Source: JBGPTF01 sp041490445
GTDB lineage: Bacteria; Acidobacteriota; Terriglobia; Acidiferrales; UBA7541
DNA: 64,000 nucleotides
Direction of reading: 5' to 3'
Assembly (NCBI GenBank): GCA_041490445.1
Contig: JBGPTF010000007.1
Location: 62,001-126,000 of the forward strand
Part shown: positions 42,597 to 51,603 of the stretch, piece by piece
Position numbering within the stretch: position 1 is the stretch's first letter
How the letters are laid out: every line of letters begins with the position of its first letter
The notes under the pieces: model-generated
The model's input: the letters and a program-made list of their open reading frames with translations, nothing else
Database searches by the model: none
What the model was told of the DNA's origin: nothing
Translations under genes and position numbers: made by a program

Positions 42597-43405
42597 GCGC
42601 GCTAGGCGAGACGCTGGCGCCCTACGCGGAATTTTCGCGCGTCGGCTTCGTGAACATCCTCGCCTTCCGCCTGCGCTACTTCACCGGCATCATCACCTAC
42701 CTCATCAACGTCACGGTGTACTACTACATCTGGAGCGCGGTGTACGGCCCGGGGCAGCAGATCGCGGGCTACGACCTTTCGCAGATGATCACCTACGTCT
42801 CCGTCGGCTGGATCATCCGCTCGTTCTACTGGAACACCATTGACCAGGAAATGGCCTACGAAGTGATCGAAGGCAAGATCGCGATGGACCTGATCAAACC
42901 GATCTCGGTGCCGTGGATGTGGCTGTCGCGCGCGATGGGCGAATCGGCCTTCCGCCTGGGCCTGTTGACGGCGCCCACGGCCGTCGTCGTGGCGTTCGCC
43001 TTCCCCGTGCACGGGCCGGCCTCCCTCGGACATTTCTTCCTGTTCTTCGCCGCGGTGGTCGGGAGTTTCTTTCTGATGGGCGCGATCAATTTCATGATCG
43101 GCACCTGCGCGATTCCGCTGAAGTCCATTCTGGCGCTGATCCGCGCGAAATTCTGGCTGATTGAGTTGCTTTCCGGCTTGCTGATTCCCATGACGTTTTT
43201 CCCCAGCGCGGTGCGCACGGTGCTCGCCTGGCTGCCGTTCGAGCACATCGCGTTCACGCCGCTGCAGATTTATCTCGGCAAACTCGATACGCGCCACGCG
43301 CTGCTGGCGCTCGCGACGCAGTGGGCCTGGGTGATCGTGCTGCTGGCACTTGCCCATCTGTGGTGGGAGCGCGCTTCGCGGAAGATTACGATTCACGGAG
43401 GCTAG
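42593..43405 (+). CDS. ABC-2 permease (PF06182-type), first subunit
   Basis: 270 aa, six hydrophobic helices (FTGIITYLINVTVYYYIWSA, ITYVSVGWIIRSFYWNTIDQ, GLLTAPTAVVVAFAF, FLFFAAVVGSFFLMGAINF, FWLIELLSGLLIPMTFFPS, WAWVIVLLALAHLWW). Starts at GTG 42593, in GTGA overlap with the ATPase stop. PF06182 permeases come in pairs with an ATPase, as here. Confidence 0.88.
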   Translation: MSALGETLAPYAEFSRVGFVNILAFRLRYFTGIITYLINVTVYYYIWSAVYGPGQQIAGYDLSQMITYVSVGWIIRSFYWNTIDQEMAYEVIEGKIAMDLIKPISVPWMWLSRAMGESAFRLGLLTAPTAVVVAFAFPVHGPASLGHFFLFFAAVVGSFFLMGAINFMIGTCAIPLKSILALIRAKFWLIELLSGLLIPMTFFPSAVRTVLAWLPFEHIAFTPLQIYLGKLDTRHALLALATQWAWVIVLLALAHLWWERASRKITIHGG

Positions 43406-43429
43406 CGCGCGGCACCGCGCGCAATTGCC

Positions 43430-44221
43430 ATGCGACGTTACCTGGGCCTGTTCTTCGACTACCTGAAGCAGTACGCGAAAATGCGCCTCAGCTATCGTGC
43501 CGATTTTTTCATCAGCGTGGCCACCAGCCTCGCCGCCACGGTGTTTGCGTTCGGCTTTGTATACATCCTGTTCACGAAGATTCCCAAGCTTTCCAGCTGG
43601 CGATTTGAAGAAGTGATTTTTCTGTACGGCTTTTCTCTCATTCCGTTCGGGCTGTTCAACGTGGTCAGCATGAACCTCTATGATTTCGGCAACAACTACA
43701 TCATCGAGGGAAAATTCGACCGCGTGCTGCTGCGGCCGATTTCCTCGCTCTTTCAGGTGCTCTTCGAGACGTTCCGGCTGGAATCGTTCCACGAAGTGGT
43801 GACGGGATTGTTTGCCGTCTGGCTGGCGTCACGGTTGATGCATCTCCAGTGGGACTGGCTCGATCTTCTCCTGCTTCTCTTCTGGGGCTTGTGTGGCGGC
43901 GTCATCTACGTCGCGATCTTCCTGCTGCTCAGCGCCGTCTCGTTCTGGTTCGAGGACCGCATTGGCATCCATCCGCCGGTGTGGAACCTGATTGCGTTCG
44001 GTCGCTACCCGCTTTCGATTTACAGCAACTTTATCCAGTTTTTCCTGAGCTTCATCATTCCCTTCGGTTTCGCATCGTTTTATCCCAGTGTGCGATTGCT
44101 TCATCGCACGGAGTTTCATCGGTACGCGCTGTTCGTGCCGGTGGTCGCCGCCGTGTGCCTTTCCATTACGATCCTCGTCTGGAATGTTGGCGTCCGGCAC
44201 TATTCGTCCACCGGGTCGTAG
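43430..44221 (+). CDS. ABC-2 permease (PF06182-type), second subunit
   Basis: 263 aa, N-terminal YLGLFFDYLKQYAKMRLSYR then six helices (FFISVATSLAATVFAFGFVY, VIFLYGFSLIPFGLFNVVSM, GGVIYVAIFLLLSAVSFWFE and more). Parallel in plan to the first permease and 24 bp after it; together with the ATPase they form a heteromeric exporter whose substrate is unknown. Convergent with the phosphatase gene beyond. Confidence 0.88.
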   Translation: MRRYLGLFFDYLKQYAKMRLSYRADFFISVATSLAATVFAFGFVYILFTKIPKLSSWRFEEVIFLYGFSLIPFGLFNVVSMNLYDFGNNYIIEGKFDRVLLRPISSLFQVLFETFRLESFHEVVTGLFAVWLASRLMHLQWDWLDLLLLLFWGLCGGVIYVAIFLLLSAVSFWFEDRIGIHPPVWNLIAFGRYPLSIYSNFIQFFLSFIIPFGFASFYPSVRLLHRTEFHRYALFVPVVAAVCLSITILVWNVGVRHYSSTGS

Positions 44222-44253
44222 GCGAGTCGTCCGGGAAACACCTATCCGGAGAT

Positions 44254-45915
44254 TCAGCGGGTTTTCAGGACAAGCAGGACGCGGTCGTCTTCCTGAGGGC
44301 CGCCTTTCGAGAACTGCTCCGTGTCGGCGAAGGCGGATTCGACAATCTCGATTGCGTCGGCGTCGCGTGCGCGGTGCACCGCAGCAGCCAGCCGGCCCAT
44401 GCCATACTCGTTCCCCTGCGCGTCCCTTGCCCTGGTGATGCCGTCAGTGAAGCCGACGAAAATATCGCCGGAGAGCAAGCGAACGTGGCCGCGCTCGTAC
44501 GCAACGCCGGGAAACATGCCAAGCACCATGCCGCCTTCGCGCAGTTGCTCGACGACGCCGTCCGGGCGAACGACGGCGGGCGGGACGTGGCCCGCATTCA
44601 CGTAATGCAGGACGCGATGGCGCTGGTCGAGCAGCGCAAGGAACAGGGTCACCGATTTCTGTCCGCGCAGGTCGGCGAGCAACCGGTCGTTGAGCGAGCC
44701 GACGATGCGCTCGATCGAATGCACGTGAGCGAACAGCGCGTGGAGCGTGGCGTGCAGATTCGCCATCACCAGCGCCGAGCCCACGCCCTTCCCTTCCACG
44801 TCGGCGATGACGGCGAGCAGTGTTTCCGGCCCGAGCGGCAGGAAGCTGTAATAATCGCCGCCCACCAGCGGCGACGTTCGATGCGTAGCTGCAAAATCGA
44901 ATCCTGCGAGCTGTGGCGTCTTCTCCGGCAGAAAGCCCGCCTGGATGCGGCGCGCGAGCGAGAGGTCGCGCTCGAGATGTTCCTTCGCCAATTGCTCGCG
45001 ATGGAGCAGGGCATTTTCGAGCGCCAGCGCCACGTGATCGGTCAGGGCGAGCAGCAATCCTTCATCGCCCGCCGTGAATTCCCCGCCCTGCTTATTGAGC
45101 AACCGTAAAACGCCGATGATCTCGCCGCCCCCGCGGCGAATCGGAAGGCAGAGCAGCGTGCGCGTGCGATACCCGAGCTGGCGATCGACGTCCCGGTCGA
45201 AGCGCGGATCGTGGTAGGCGTCGGCGAGATTGACGGCCTCTCCCTGATGCGCCACCCGGCCGGCGATTCCGCGGCCGGCTGGCAGGCGAATTTCCTGCTG
45301 CTCGGGACCCGCGCCGGAGGGCGCCCAGAGTTCATCGCGCCCGCGGTCGAAAAGAAGGACGATCGCGCGATCCGCGCCGGTCTGCTGCGTGGCGATCTGC
45401 GAAATGAGGGTGATCAGCTCCCCGAGGTCGAGTGTGGAATTCAGGCGCTTGGCAGCTTCGACGACGGTCAAAAGCTCAGCAGCGGCGTGGCGGCGCTCGC
45501 TCGAAATCAGGGCCAGTTCAGCATAGCGGCGGATCAAGTCGAGCAGAGAGCGCGTCTCGTTCGGAAGAGGGCCCGCGAAGTGCGCCTCGAGGACGCTGCG
45601 CACGACCGAATCGCGCGCAAGCACCCACGCGCAGGATTCGCCGCTTGCTTTCGGAGCGCGCCGGTCCGCGACCCATTTCTGCACGGCGGCCGGGTCAGCC
45701 GCCGGGAGCGAGCCGCTTTCGCGCCATATCCGCGGGGAGTCTCCATCCAAATGCCAGAGGCGCGCGCCGGCAACACCACGCTGCGCAGCGACAAGGTCCA
45801 CTACTTGTCCCGCCAGCTCTTCCGTGCCCACCTCCGGGTGAAGCGCGCTGAGCGCATGGTCGAGTTGTCGCAGGGGGTCGGCCGGAGCGGGGCGGGCGGC
45901 GCGCGTACCGCTCAT
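44254..45915 (-). CDS. GAF-SpoIIE (PP2C-type) serine phosphatase
   Basis: 553 aa. The N-terminal ~150 residues are a predicted helical sensor part. A GAF domain follows (about 155-310: STLDLGELITLISQIATQQT, RADEL-like stretch, RTLLCLPIRRGGGEIIGVL), then a helix (EHLERDLSLARRIQAGFLPE) and the SpoIIE/PP2C phosphatase (LVGGDYYSFLPL, LLAVIADVEGKGVGSALVMA, VNAGHVPP and VGFTDGITRARD with metal aspartates). Such proteins set anti-sigma or kinase switch states. The start overlaps the stop of the FHA gene (ATGA), so the two phosphatases are co-expressed. Confidence 0.88.
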   Translation of the reverse strand: MSGTRAARPAPADPLRQLDHALSALHPEVGTEELAGQVVDLVAAQRGVAGARLWHLDGDSPRIWRESGSLPAADPAAVQKWVADRRAPKASGESCAWVLARDSVVRSVLEAHFAGPLPNETRSLLDLIRRYAELALISSERRHAAAELLTVVEAAKRLNSTLDLGELITLISQIATQQTGADRAIVLLFDRGRDELWAPSGAGPEQQEIRLPAGRGIAGRVAHQGEAVNLADAYHDPRFDRDVDRQLGYRTRTLLCLPIRRGGGEIIGVLRLLNKQGGEFTAGDEGLLLALTDHVALALENALLHREQLAKEHLERDLSLARRIQAGFLPEKTPQLAGFDFAATHRTSPLVGGDYYSFLPLGPETLLAVIADVEGKGVGSALVMANLHATLHALFAHVHSIERIVGSLNDRLLADLRGQKSVTLFLALLDQRHRVLHYVNAGHVPPAVVRPDGVVEQLREGGMVLGMFPGVAYERGHVRLLSGDIFVGFTDGITRARDAQGNEYGMGRLAAAVHRARDADAIEIVESAFADTEQFSKGGPQEDDRVLLVLKTR

Positions 45916-47576
45916 GCGCCCTGGCCCTTGTATTTCACGACGAGCAGGGTGATGTCGTCAGCTTGCGGGGCGCCTTCGGCGAACGCGCGAACGCCGGCCT
46001 GAACTGCCGCAGCCAGATCGCCGGCGGTCTCTGCGGCCGACTGTGCGACGAAGCTGCACAATCCCGATTCGCCCAGCATGTCGCCATTCACGTTGTAGGC
46101 TTCGGAGATTCCGTCCGAATAAATCACCATGCAATCGCCGGGGCCGAGCGTTTCGCGGCCGCAGGTGTACTCCGCCTCGGCAAACATGCCGACGGGCAGG
46201 TTCCCGGAACCGAGCGGCACCAGCTTGCCGTCGTTGCGGCGGATGATCGGGGGCACGTGGCCGGCATTGATGTATTCGAGTTGCCCCTTGGAATCGAGCA
46301 CGCCGTAGAAGAGCGTGGCGTACCGCTCGTCGCCGCTGCGCTCGCACAAATACTGGTTGACGCGCGAAACGATTTCCGTGAGCGGGATATCCAGCGCCGC
46401 TGTGGTGAAGAACACTCCCTGGAGCATCGTGGAAAGAAGGGCCGCGGAAATTCCCTTGCCCGAAACGTCGCCGACCAGGAAACCATAGCGCCCACCCGGC
46501 AGCTCGACCACATCGAAACAGTCCCCGCCGACCGAGAGGCAGGCGAGCGTCGAACCGGCCACGGAGAGCTGGGGCGTGTCGGGAAAGCTCTTCGGCAACA
46601 GCCGTTGCTGGATTTCGCTGGCGATTTCCAGCTCGTGATCGAGCCGCTGTTTTGCGCGCGCCGACGCGAACAGCCGCGCGTTCTCGATGACGTTGCCGGC
46701 TTCCATCGCGAGCGTGCGGAGCACCTCGCGGTCGAGATCGGAAAACGCGCTGGACGGCGTATGGCTGTCGAGATAGAGCACGCCGAGCAGCTCGGCTTCG
46801 CGCGGCGTGATGGTCACATCGAGCGAGCCGATCACGTTCAGTTTTTCGAGTGGGATGGCCACGACCGTGTGCAGTTCGAGCCGCACCACGCTTGCCTGCT
46901 GCTGGATTCCCGCATCGTCGCCGGTGTCGCTGACGATCATCTCGCGCCGCGTGTGGACCACGCGCCGCAGCACGCTCTGCGAGACCTGCACTTGCTCCGG
47001 CGGGATCGAGGTGCGCTGCGCGCTGCGCGCCACCGACATCCGCAGCTCACCCTTCGCGTTCGCGTCCGCCAGCAGCAGCACGCCGCGCTCGGTCCGCGTC
47101 AACTGGATGGCCGCGTCCACCACGGAGGTGAGCACGTCCTCGAGCGAGAGTCCGCCGGTGCCAAGTGTCCGCGCCACTTCCAGCAGCACGCCGAGATGAT
47201 GCAGCTCTCGCGACCCGGTTTCCGACGGCGCCGGCGTCTCGACGCGCTCCATCAGCTCTTCGAGCGTCGCTTCTTCGCCGACGTAGATCAGCCGGTAGGA
47301 ATCCGACGTGCCGAAATCAATGACGTCTTTCGGGTGCAGCTCCCGGCGGGTGATCTTCTGCCCGTTGACGAACGTGCCGTGCCGGCTGCCCATGTCTTCG
47401 AGCACCATGCTGCCATTGTCGTTGAGGACCTGAGCCTGCTGGCGGCTGATGCGGCTGTCGCGCAACGTCAGTTCGTTGCCGGTCTGGCGGCCGATGCGGA
47501 AAGGAAGCGAGGAAATCAGCACCTCGCGGCGACTGCCGGAGGGTTCGACCACGAGCATGCGGGGAGTTCGCGCCAT
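45912..47576 (-). CDS. FHA-GAF-SpoIIE (PP2C-type) phosphatase
   Basis: 554 aa. FHA domain (PFRIGRQTGNELTLRDSRIS, residues about 24-43, then MVLEDMGSRHGTFVNGQKIT), a GAF domain (about 135-300), coiled linker (RLDHELEIASEIQQRLLPKS) and SpoIIE/PP2C domain (SVGGDCFDVVELP, GFLVGDVSGKGISAALLSTM, YINAGHVPPI, MVIYSDGISEAYN). The FHA binds phosphothreonine, so the kinase transcribed divergently may be its partner. The ATG at 47576 begins just before the FHA; a longer frame reaching 47819 is not supported. Confidence 0.9.
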   Translation of the reverse strand: MARTPRMLVVEPSGSRREVLISSLPFRIGRQTGNELTLRDSRISRQQAQVLNDNGSMVLEDMGSRHGTFVNGQKITRRELHPKDVIDFGTSDSYRLIYVGEEATLEELMERVETPAPSETGSRELHHLGVLLEVARTLGTGGLSLEDVLTSVVDAAIQLTRTERGVLLLADANAKGELRMSVARSAQRTSIPPEQVQVSQSVLRRVVHTRREMIVSDTGDDAGIQQQASVVRLELHTVVAIPLEKLNVIGSLDVTITPREAELLGVLYLDSHTPSSAFSDLDREVLRTLAMEAGNVIENARLFASARAKQRLDHELEIASEIQQRLLPKSFPDTPQLSVAGSTLACLSVGGDCFDVVELPGGRYGFLVGDVSGKGISAALLSTMLQGVFFTTAALDIPLTEIVSRVNQYLCERSGDERYATLFYGVLDSKGQLEYINAGHVPPIIRRNDGKLVPLGSGNLPVGMFAEAEYTCGRETLGPGDCMVIYSDGISEAYNVNGDMLGESGLCSFVAQSAAETAGDLAAAVQAGVRAFAEGAPQADDITLLVVKYKGQGA

Positions 47577-47817
47577 CGTTCGCCGAGTCCTCCCCGGCGT
47601 ATCCCAGGAGTCGGATCGGCGGCCGGGGAGCCAAAACTCAGGCTCATGGTAGGAAAAGTGGTCCCCGAAGTAAATACAATTGCGCGGGAAGCCGCTGCGG
47701 CGCTTCGGCGCTGTCCGGAATGGCCCGCATCGAAAACCCTCCTTCCGGCGCGGGGGCGCGGTGATAAACTTCCCCCTTGCCCCGGCGAAGACTGCCGGCA
47801 GCCGCACCAGCCCCCAC

Positions 47818-50682
47818 ATGATCGGCGAGACGTTTGCCCATTACCGCATCGTTGAAAAACTCGGCGGCGGAGGTATGGGCGTCGTGTACAAAGCCGAGGA
47901 TCTGAAGCTCGGCCGTTTCGTCGCGCTGAAGTTCCTGCCGGAAGAACTGACGCGCGATCCCCGCGCCATCGAGCGCCTGAAACGCGAAGCGCGCGCCGCG
48001 TCCGCGCTCAGCCACCCGAACATCTGCACGATCTACGAGATCGGCGAGCACGAGGGGCGGCACTACATCACCATGGAGTTTCTCGACGGCGAGACGCTGC
48101 AATCCCGCATCGGCGGCCGGCCGATGAAAACGGATGAGGTGCTGGCGCTCGCGATCGAAATCACCGACGCGCTCGAAGCCGCCCACGCCCAGGGCATTCT
48201 GCACCGCGACATCAAGCCCGCCAACATTTTCATCACGAAGCGGGGCCACGCCAAGGTGCTCGACTTCGGCCTCGCGAAAGTCGTCGAAGAAACCTCGCCT
48301 TCCGCTCAGGCCGCGGCAACCGCCGCCGCCGACCTGCTGCTGACGGCGCCGGGCTCGACCGTAGGCACGCTGGCCTACATGTCGCCCGAGCAGGTGCGCG
48401 GCGAGGATCTCGACGCGCGCTCGGACATTTTTTCGTTCGGCGCGGTGCTCTACGAAATGGCCACGGGGCGGCCGGCGTTTTCCGGCAACACGGCGGGCCT
48501 GATCCACGACGCGGTGCTCAACCGCATGCCGGCTCCCGCCTCCCGCGTAAATCCGGGCGTTTCTCCAAAGCTCGAAGAGATCATCAACCGGGCGCTCGAG
48601 AAGGACCGCGGGCTGCGCTACCAGAACGCCGACGATTTGCAAGCCGACCTGCGTCGCGCAAAGCGCGATTCCGACTTCAGCCACTCCGCGCAGGCGGTCG
48701 CGGCGCAGTCCTCCGCCGCATCGGCCGCCGGCATTCCGCGCGAACGAAGGCAGCTCAGCCGCCCGCAGACGATGGCGGTGGCCGCGATCCTCCTTGTGGC
48801 GCTGGGGACTGGCGCGTATTTCTATTTCCACCGCGGCAAGGTCCTCTCCGAAACCGACACCATCGTACTGGCCGACTTCGCGAACTCGACGGGCGAGGCC
48901 GTCTTCGACGACACGATGAAGCAGGCGCTCTCGGCGCAGCTCGAGCAGTCTCCGTTCCTGAACATTCTTTCCGACCAGCGCGTGCGCGCCACGCTTCGCC
49001 TGATGGATCGCGAGGCGGGCGCCGCCGTGACCGTGGACGTGGCGCGAGAGATCTGCCAGCGCACGGGCAGCGTGGCGATGCTCAGCGGCTCGATTGCGAG
49101 CCTCGGCAGCCAGTACGCGATCGGGTTGCAGGCGTCCGATTGCCAGACGGGCAATTCCCTTGCCCGCGAAGAGGTGCAGGCCGCGAGCAAGGAAGATGTC
49201 CTGAAGGCGCTCGACAGGGCGGCGACGAATCTCCGCAAGAAGCTCGGCGAATCGCTCAGCTCGATTCAGAAATACGACGTGCCGGTGGAGGATGTGACCA
49301 CTCCCTCGCTCGATGCCCTGAAGGCTTTCAGTCTCGGCCACAAGACGCGCGCTCAGAAGGGCGACGCCGCCGCGTTGCCTTTCTTCGAGCGCGCCATCGA
49401 ACTCGACCCGAACTTCGCCACGGCCTACTCCGCGCTGGGAACGATACATGCCAATCTGGGCGAATCGAGCCTGGCCATCCAGGATTTCACAAAGGCGTTC
49501 GAGCGCAGTAAGAACGTCAGCGAGCGCGAGCGATTCCCCATTACCGCGCTGTATTACGCGTACGCCGCCGGCGACCTGGACAAAGCGAACCAGACTTACG
49601 CCCTGTGGGAACAGACGTATCCGCGCGATTACGTGCCGTACGGAAACCTCGGCGCGAACCTGTACCAGGCGGGCGCGTACGAGCCGGCGCTGGCGGAGGT
49701 CCGCGAATCCAACCGGCTCATTCCGGAAAACGGCATCCCCTACGCGAACCTGGTGAAAGTAAACACGGCGCTGAACCGCCTGGACGACGCGCGCAAGGAA
49801 TACGAGCGCGCGGTGGCCGCGAAGATTGACTATCCCTACCTCCATTTCTACATGTACGGAGTGGCGTTCTTGCAGGGAGACCAGGCCGAAATGGATCGCC
49901 AGGCGGCCTGGGCGATGGGCAAACCCGGCGCGGAGGATTGGCTGCTCTCCGAGCAGGCGGATACGGAAGCCTATGCGGGGCATCTCGCGAAGGCGCGCGA
50001 ATTTTCGCGGCGCGCGGTCGAGTCCGCGCAGCGCAACGGCGTCAAGGAAGCCGCGGCGATGTGGGAGGCGAACGCGGCGCTGCACGAAGCGGAGTTTGGC
50101 GAGAGCGCCGCGGCGCGCGAAGCGGCGCAGAGGGCGCTTTCGCTTGCCCCCAGCCGCGAAATTCAGAGTTTTGCGGCGCTGGCACTGGCGCGCGCGGGCG
50201 ACGTGGCGAAGGCGCGGGCGATGGCGGACGTTCTGGCGGCGCGCTATCCCGACGCCACCGTGCTGAAAGGCTACTGGCTGCCGTCCATTCGCGCGGCGAT
50301 TGCGCTCCAGCGCGGCGACGCGGCGCGTGCCATCGAGGCGCTCCAGGCCGCCAGTCCCTACGAGCTGGGCGAGCCGCTGCCCGAAATCGTAATCGGCGGA
50401 TTTCTCTATCCGGTGTTTCTGCGGGGGCAAGCCTACCTGCTGGCACATCGCGGCGCGGAAGCCGCTGCCGAGTTTCAAAAAATCCTCGACCACCGCGGCA
50501 TTACCGTGAATTGTCCGCTGGGCGCGCTGGCGCGGCTGGGATTGGCGCGGGCCTACGCGCTCGCGGGAGAGTCCGCGAAAAGCCGCGCCGCCTTTCAGGA
50601 CTTCTTCAACACGTGGAGGACTGCCGATCCCGAAATTCCCGTCCTCCGCGAAGCAAGAGCCGACTTCGCCAAGGTGAAATAG
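47818..50682 (+). CDS. serine/threonine protein kinase with TPR C-terminus
   Basis: 954 aa. Hanks-type kinase domain: GGGGMGVVYKAEDLKLG with Lys38 in VALKFL, catalytic loop HRDIKPANIF, DFGLAK, and MSPEQVRGEDLDARSDIFSF. One membrane segment (PQTMAVAAILLVALGTGAYF) is followed by an extracytoplasmic sensor-like domain resembling Acidobacterial kinases (ETDTIVLADFANSTGEAVFD) and several TPRs (AALPFFERAIELDPNFATAY, SALGTIHANLGESSLAIQDF). ATG 47818 follows the spacing from the divergent FHA gene; earlier ATG at 47680 extends into non-kinase sequence. Divergent from the FHA-SpoIIE gene across about 240 bp. Confidence 0.9.
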   Translation: MIGETFAHYRIVEKLGGGGMGVVYKAEDLKLGRFVALKFLPEELTRDPRAIERLKREARAASALSHPNICTIYEIGEHEGRHYITMEFLDGETLQSRIGGRPMKTDEVLALAIEITDALEAAHAQGILHRDIKPANIFITKRGHAKVLDFGLAKVVEETSPSAQAAATAAADLLLTAPGSTVGTLAYMSPEQVRGEDLDARSDIFSFGAVLYEMATGRPAFSGNTAGLIHDAVLNRMPAPASRVNPGVSPKLEEIINRALEKDRGLRYQNADDLQADLRRAKRDSDFSHSAQAVAAQSSAASAAGIPRERRQLSRPQTMAVAAILLVALGTGAYFYFHRGKVLSETDTIVLADFANSTGEAVFDDTMKQALSAQLEQSPFLNILSDQRVRATLRLMDREAGAAVTVDVAREICQRTGSVAMLSGSIASLGSQYAIGLQASDCQTGNSLAREEVQAASKEDVLKALDRAATNLRKKLGESLSSIQKYDVPVEDVTTPSLDALKAFSLGHKTRAQKGDAAALPFFERAIELDPNFATAYSALGTIHANLGESSLAIQDFTKAFERSKNVSERERFPITALYYAYAAGDLDKANQTYALWEQTYPRDYVPYGNLGANLYQAGAYEPALAEVRESNRLIPENGIPYANLVKVNTALNRLDDARKEYERAVAAKIDYPYLHFYMYGVAFLQGDQAEMDRQAAWAMGKPGAEDWLLSEQADTEAYAGHLAKAREFSRRAVESAQRNGVKEAAAMWEANAALHEAEFGESAAAREAAQRALSLAPSREIQSFAALALARAGDVAKARAMADVLAARYPDATVLKGYWLPSIRAAIALQRGDAARAIEALQAASPYELGEPLPEIVIGGFLYPVFLRGQAYLLAHRGAEAAAEFQKILDHRGITVNCPLGALARLGLARAYALAGESAKSRAAFQDFFNTWRTADPEIPVLREARADFAKVK

Positions 50683-50771
50683 TTCTCGCAGCGGAAATCT
50701 CCACTTTGTGGATACGCAGCCGGCACTCCGAGACACCGACACAGAATTGCTAGGCGGCCCAAATGTCAGGA

Positions 50772-51584
50772 TCAGCGAACACTCTGGCGCTCAGAGACGA
50801 TCAAACGGTAGCTAAGTTCTACAAGCGTACCATCAGCTCTTACAAGCACCTTTCGACTCCAAAGGTTCCCTCGGTTATAATACAAGTACCTAACTTCATA
50901 ACCATCCTTGGTCTTAGTCGCTCGCGGCGGCTGAATGGCCGCCCTCCTACTGTCCGACACGCCTTTCCACCACGCCTCAAACGCAGGTCGCCTCTTGTTG
51001 GATGGTAAACGTAGCCTGAAATCCTCGAGAGCTACGCTTTCGAGTGCCATTTCGTCCCCAACGACTTGAAATCGGTACCTGTCGCCCTTGGCGACCTTCA
51101 GGAAGAAGTCGAACAACTCGATCGCATCATCCGGATTAGAGATGTTGAAATCCAGAGCGCCAACGAGCCTATTGAAGTTGGCCGTCGCATTCTTCGAGCC
51201 CTCCAGAACAACAGTCAAGTCATTCGCTACGTCGAGAGCAACAAGCCATTCCCTGTTCGTGCCAAGTTCTACGGACTCACTGAGGATTCTCCTCCCTTCC
51301 AGTTCGTACATGGGAATGGTGACGTGGTAGAAGCACACGACAGGAACCTCGCCTCTGAAAAAAGCGCGTGCAGGTCGGGTCTTTAGATAAACTACAGAAT
51401 CGGTCAGACCGGGGAGTGGAGCCACCTGGAGGGGAGATGCAGAGCCGGAATCTTCGCGTACTTTGGCTTCTGCAACGGCAATCCTTGTTCCGTCATTACA
51501 GACGCTGCGGCAGAAAGCTACTGGCCCAATCAGGGCGGTGCTAAATACAAAGGCGAGCTTAAGAAATACGAGTTTCATTCTCAA
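50772..51584 (-). CDS. exported protein of unknown function downstream of the RHS gene
   Basis: 270 aa, with a signal peptide (KLVFLKLAFVFSTALIGPVA) ending near CRSVCNDG. The rest is beta-rich with no motif I recognise; it ends VRADGTLVELSYRLIVSERQ. It begins 19 bp after the RHS stop, on the same strand, so it is probably co-transcribed. Position and size suit a cognate immunity or accessory protein for the RHS tip, but nothing in the sequence proves this. Confidence 0.55.
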   Translation of the reverse strand: MRMKLVFLKLAFVFSTALIGPVAFCRSVCNDGTRIAVAEAKVREDSGSASPLQVAPLPGLTDSVVYLKTRPARAFFRGEVPVVCFYHVTIPMYELEGRRILSESVELGTNREWLVALDVANDLTVVLEGSKNATANFNRLVGALDFNISNPDDAIELFDFFLKVAKGDRYRFQVVGDEMALESVALEDFRLRLPSNKRRPAFEAWWKGVSDSRRAAIQPPRATKTKDGYEVRYLYYNRGNLWSRKVLVRADGTLVELSYRLIVSERQSVR

Positions 51585-51603
51585 TATCTCCTATTTGAGT
51601 AAG

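Noticed and set aside
45963..47855. A 630-codon frame antisense to the FHA-SpoIIE gene
   Set aside because: No domain and His/Arg/Gln-rich; the sense strand is certain.
47644..50742. A 1032-codon open frame antisense to the TPR kinase
   Set aside because: Its translation is Arg/Ala/His-rich with no domain, and the opposite strand carries a full kinase with catalytic motifs; a by-product of high GC codon bias.
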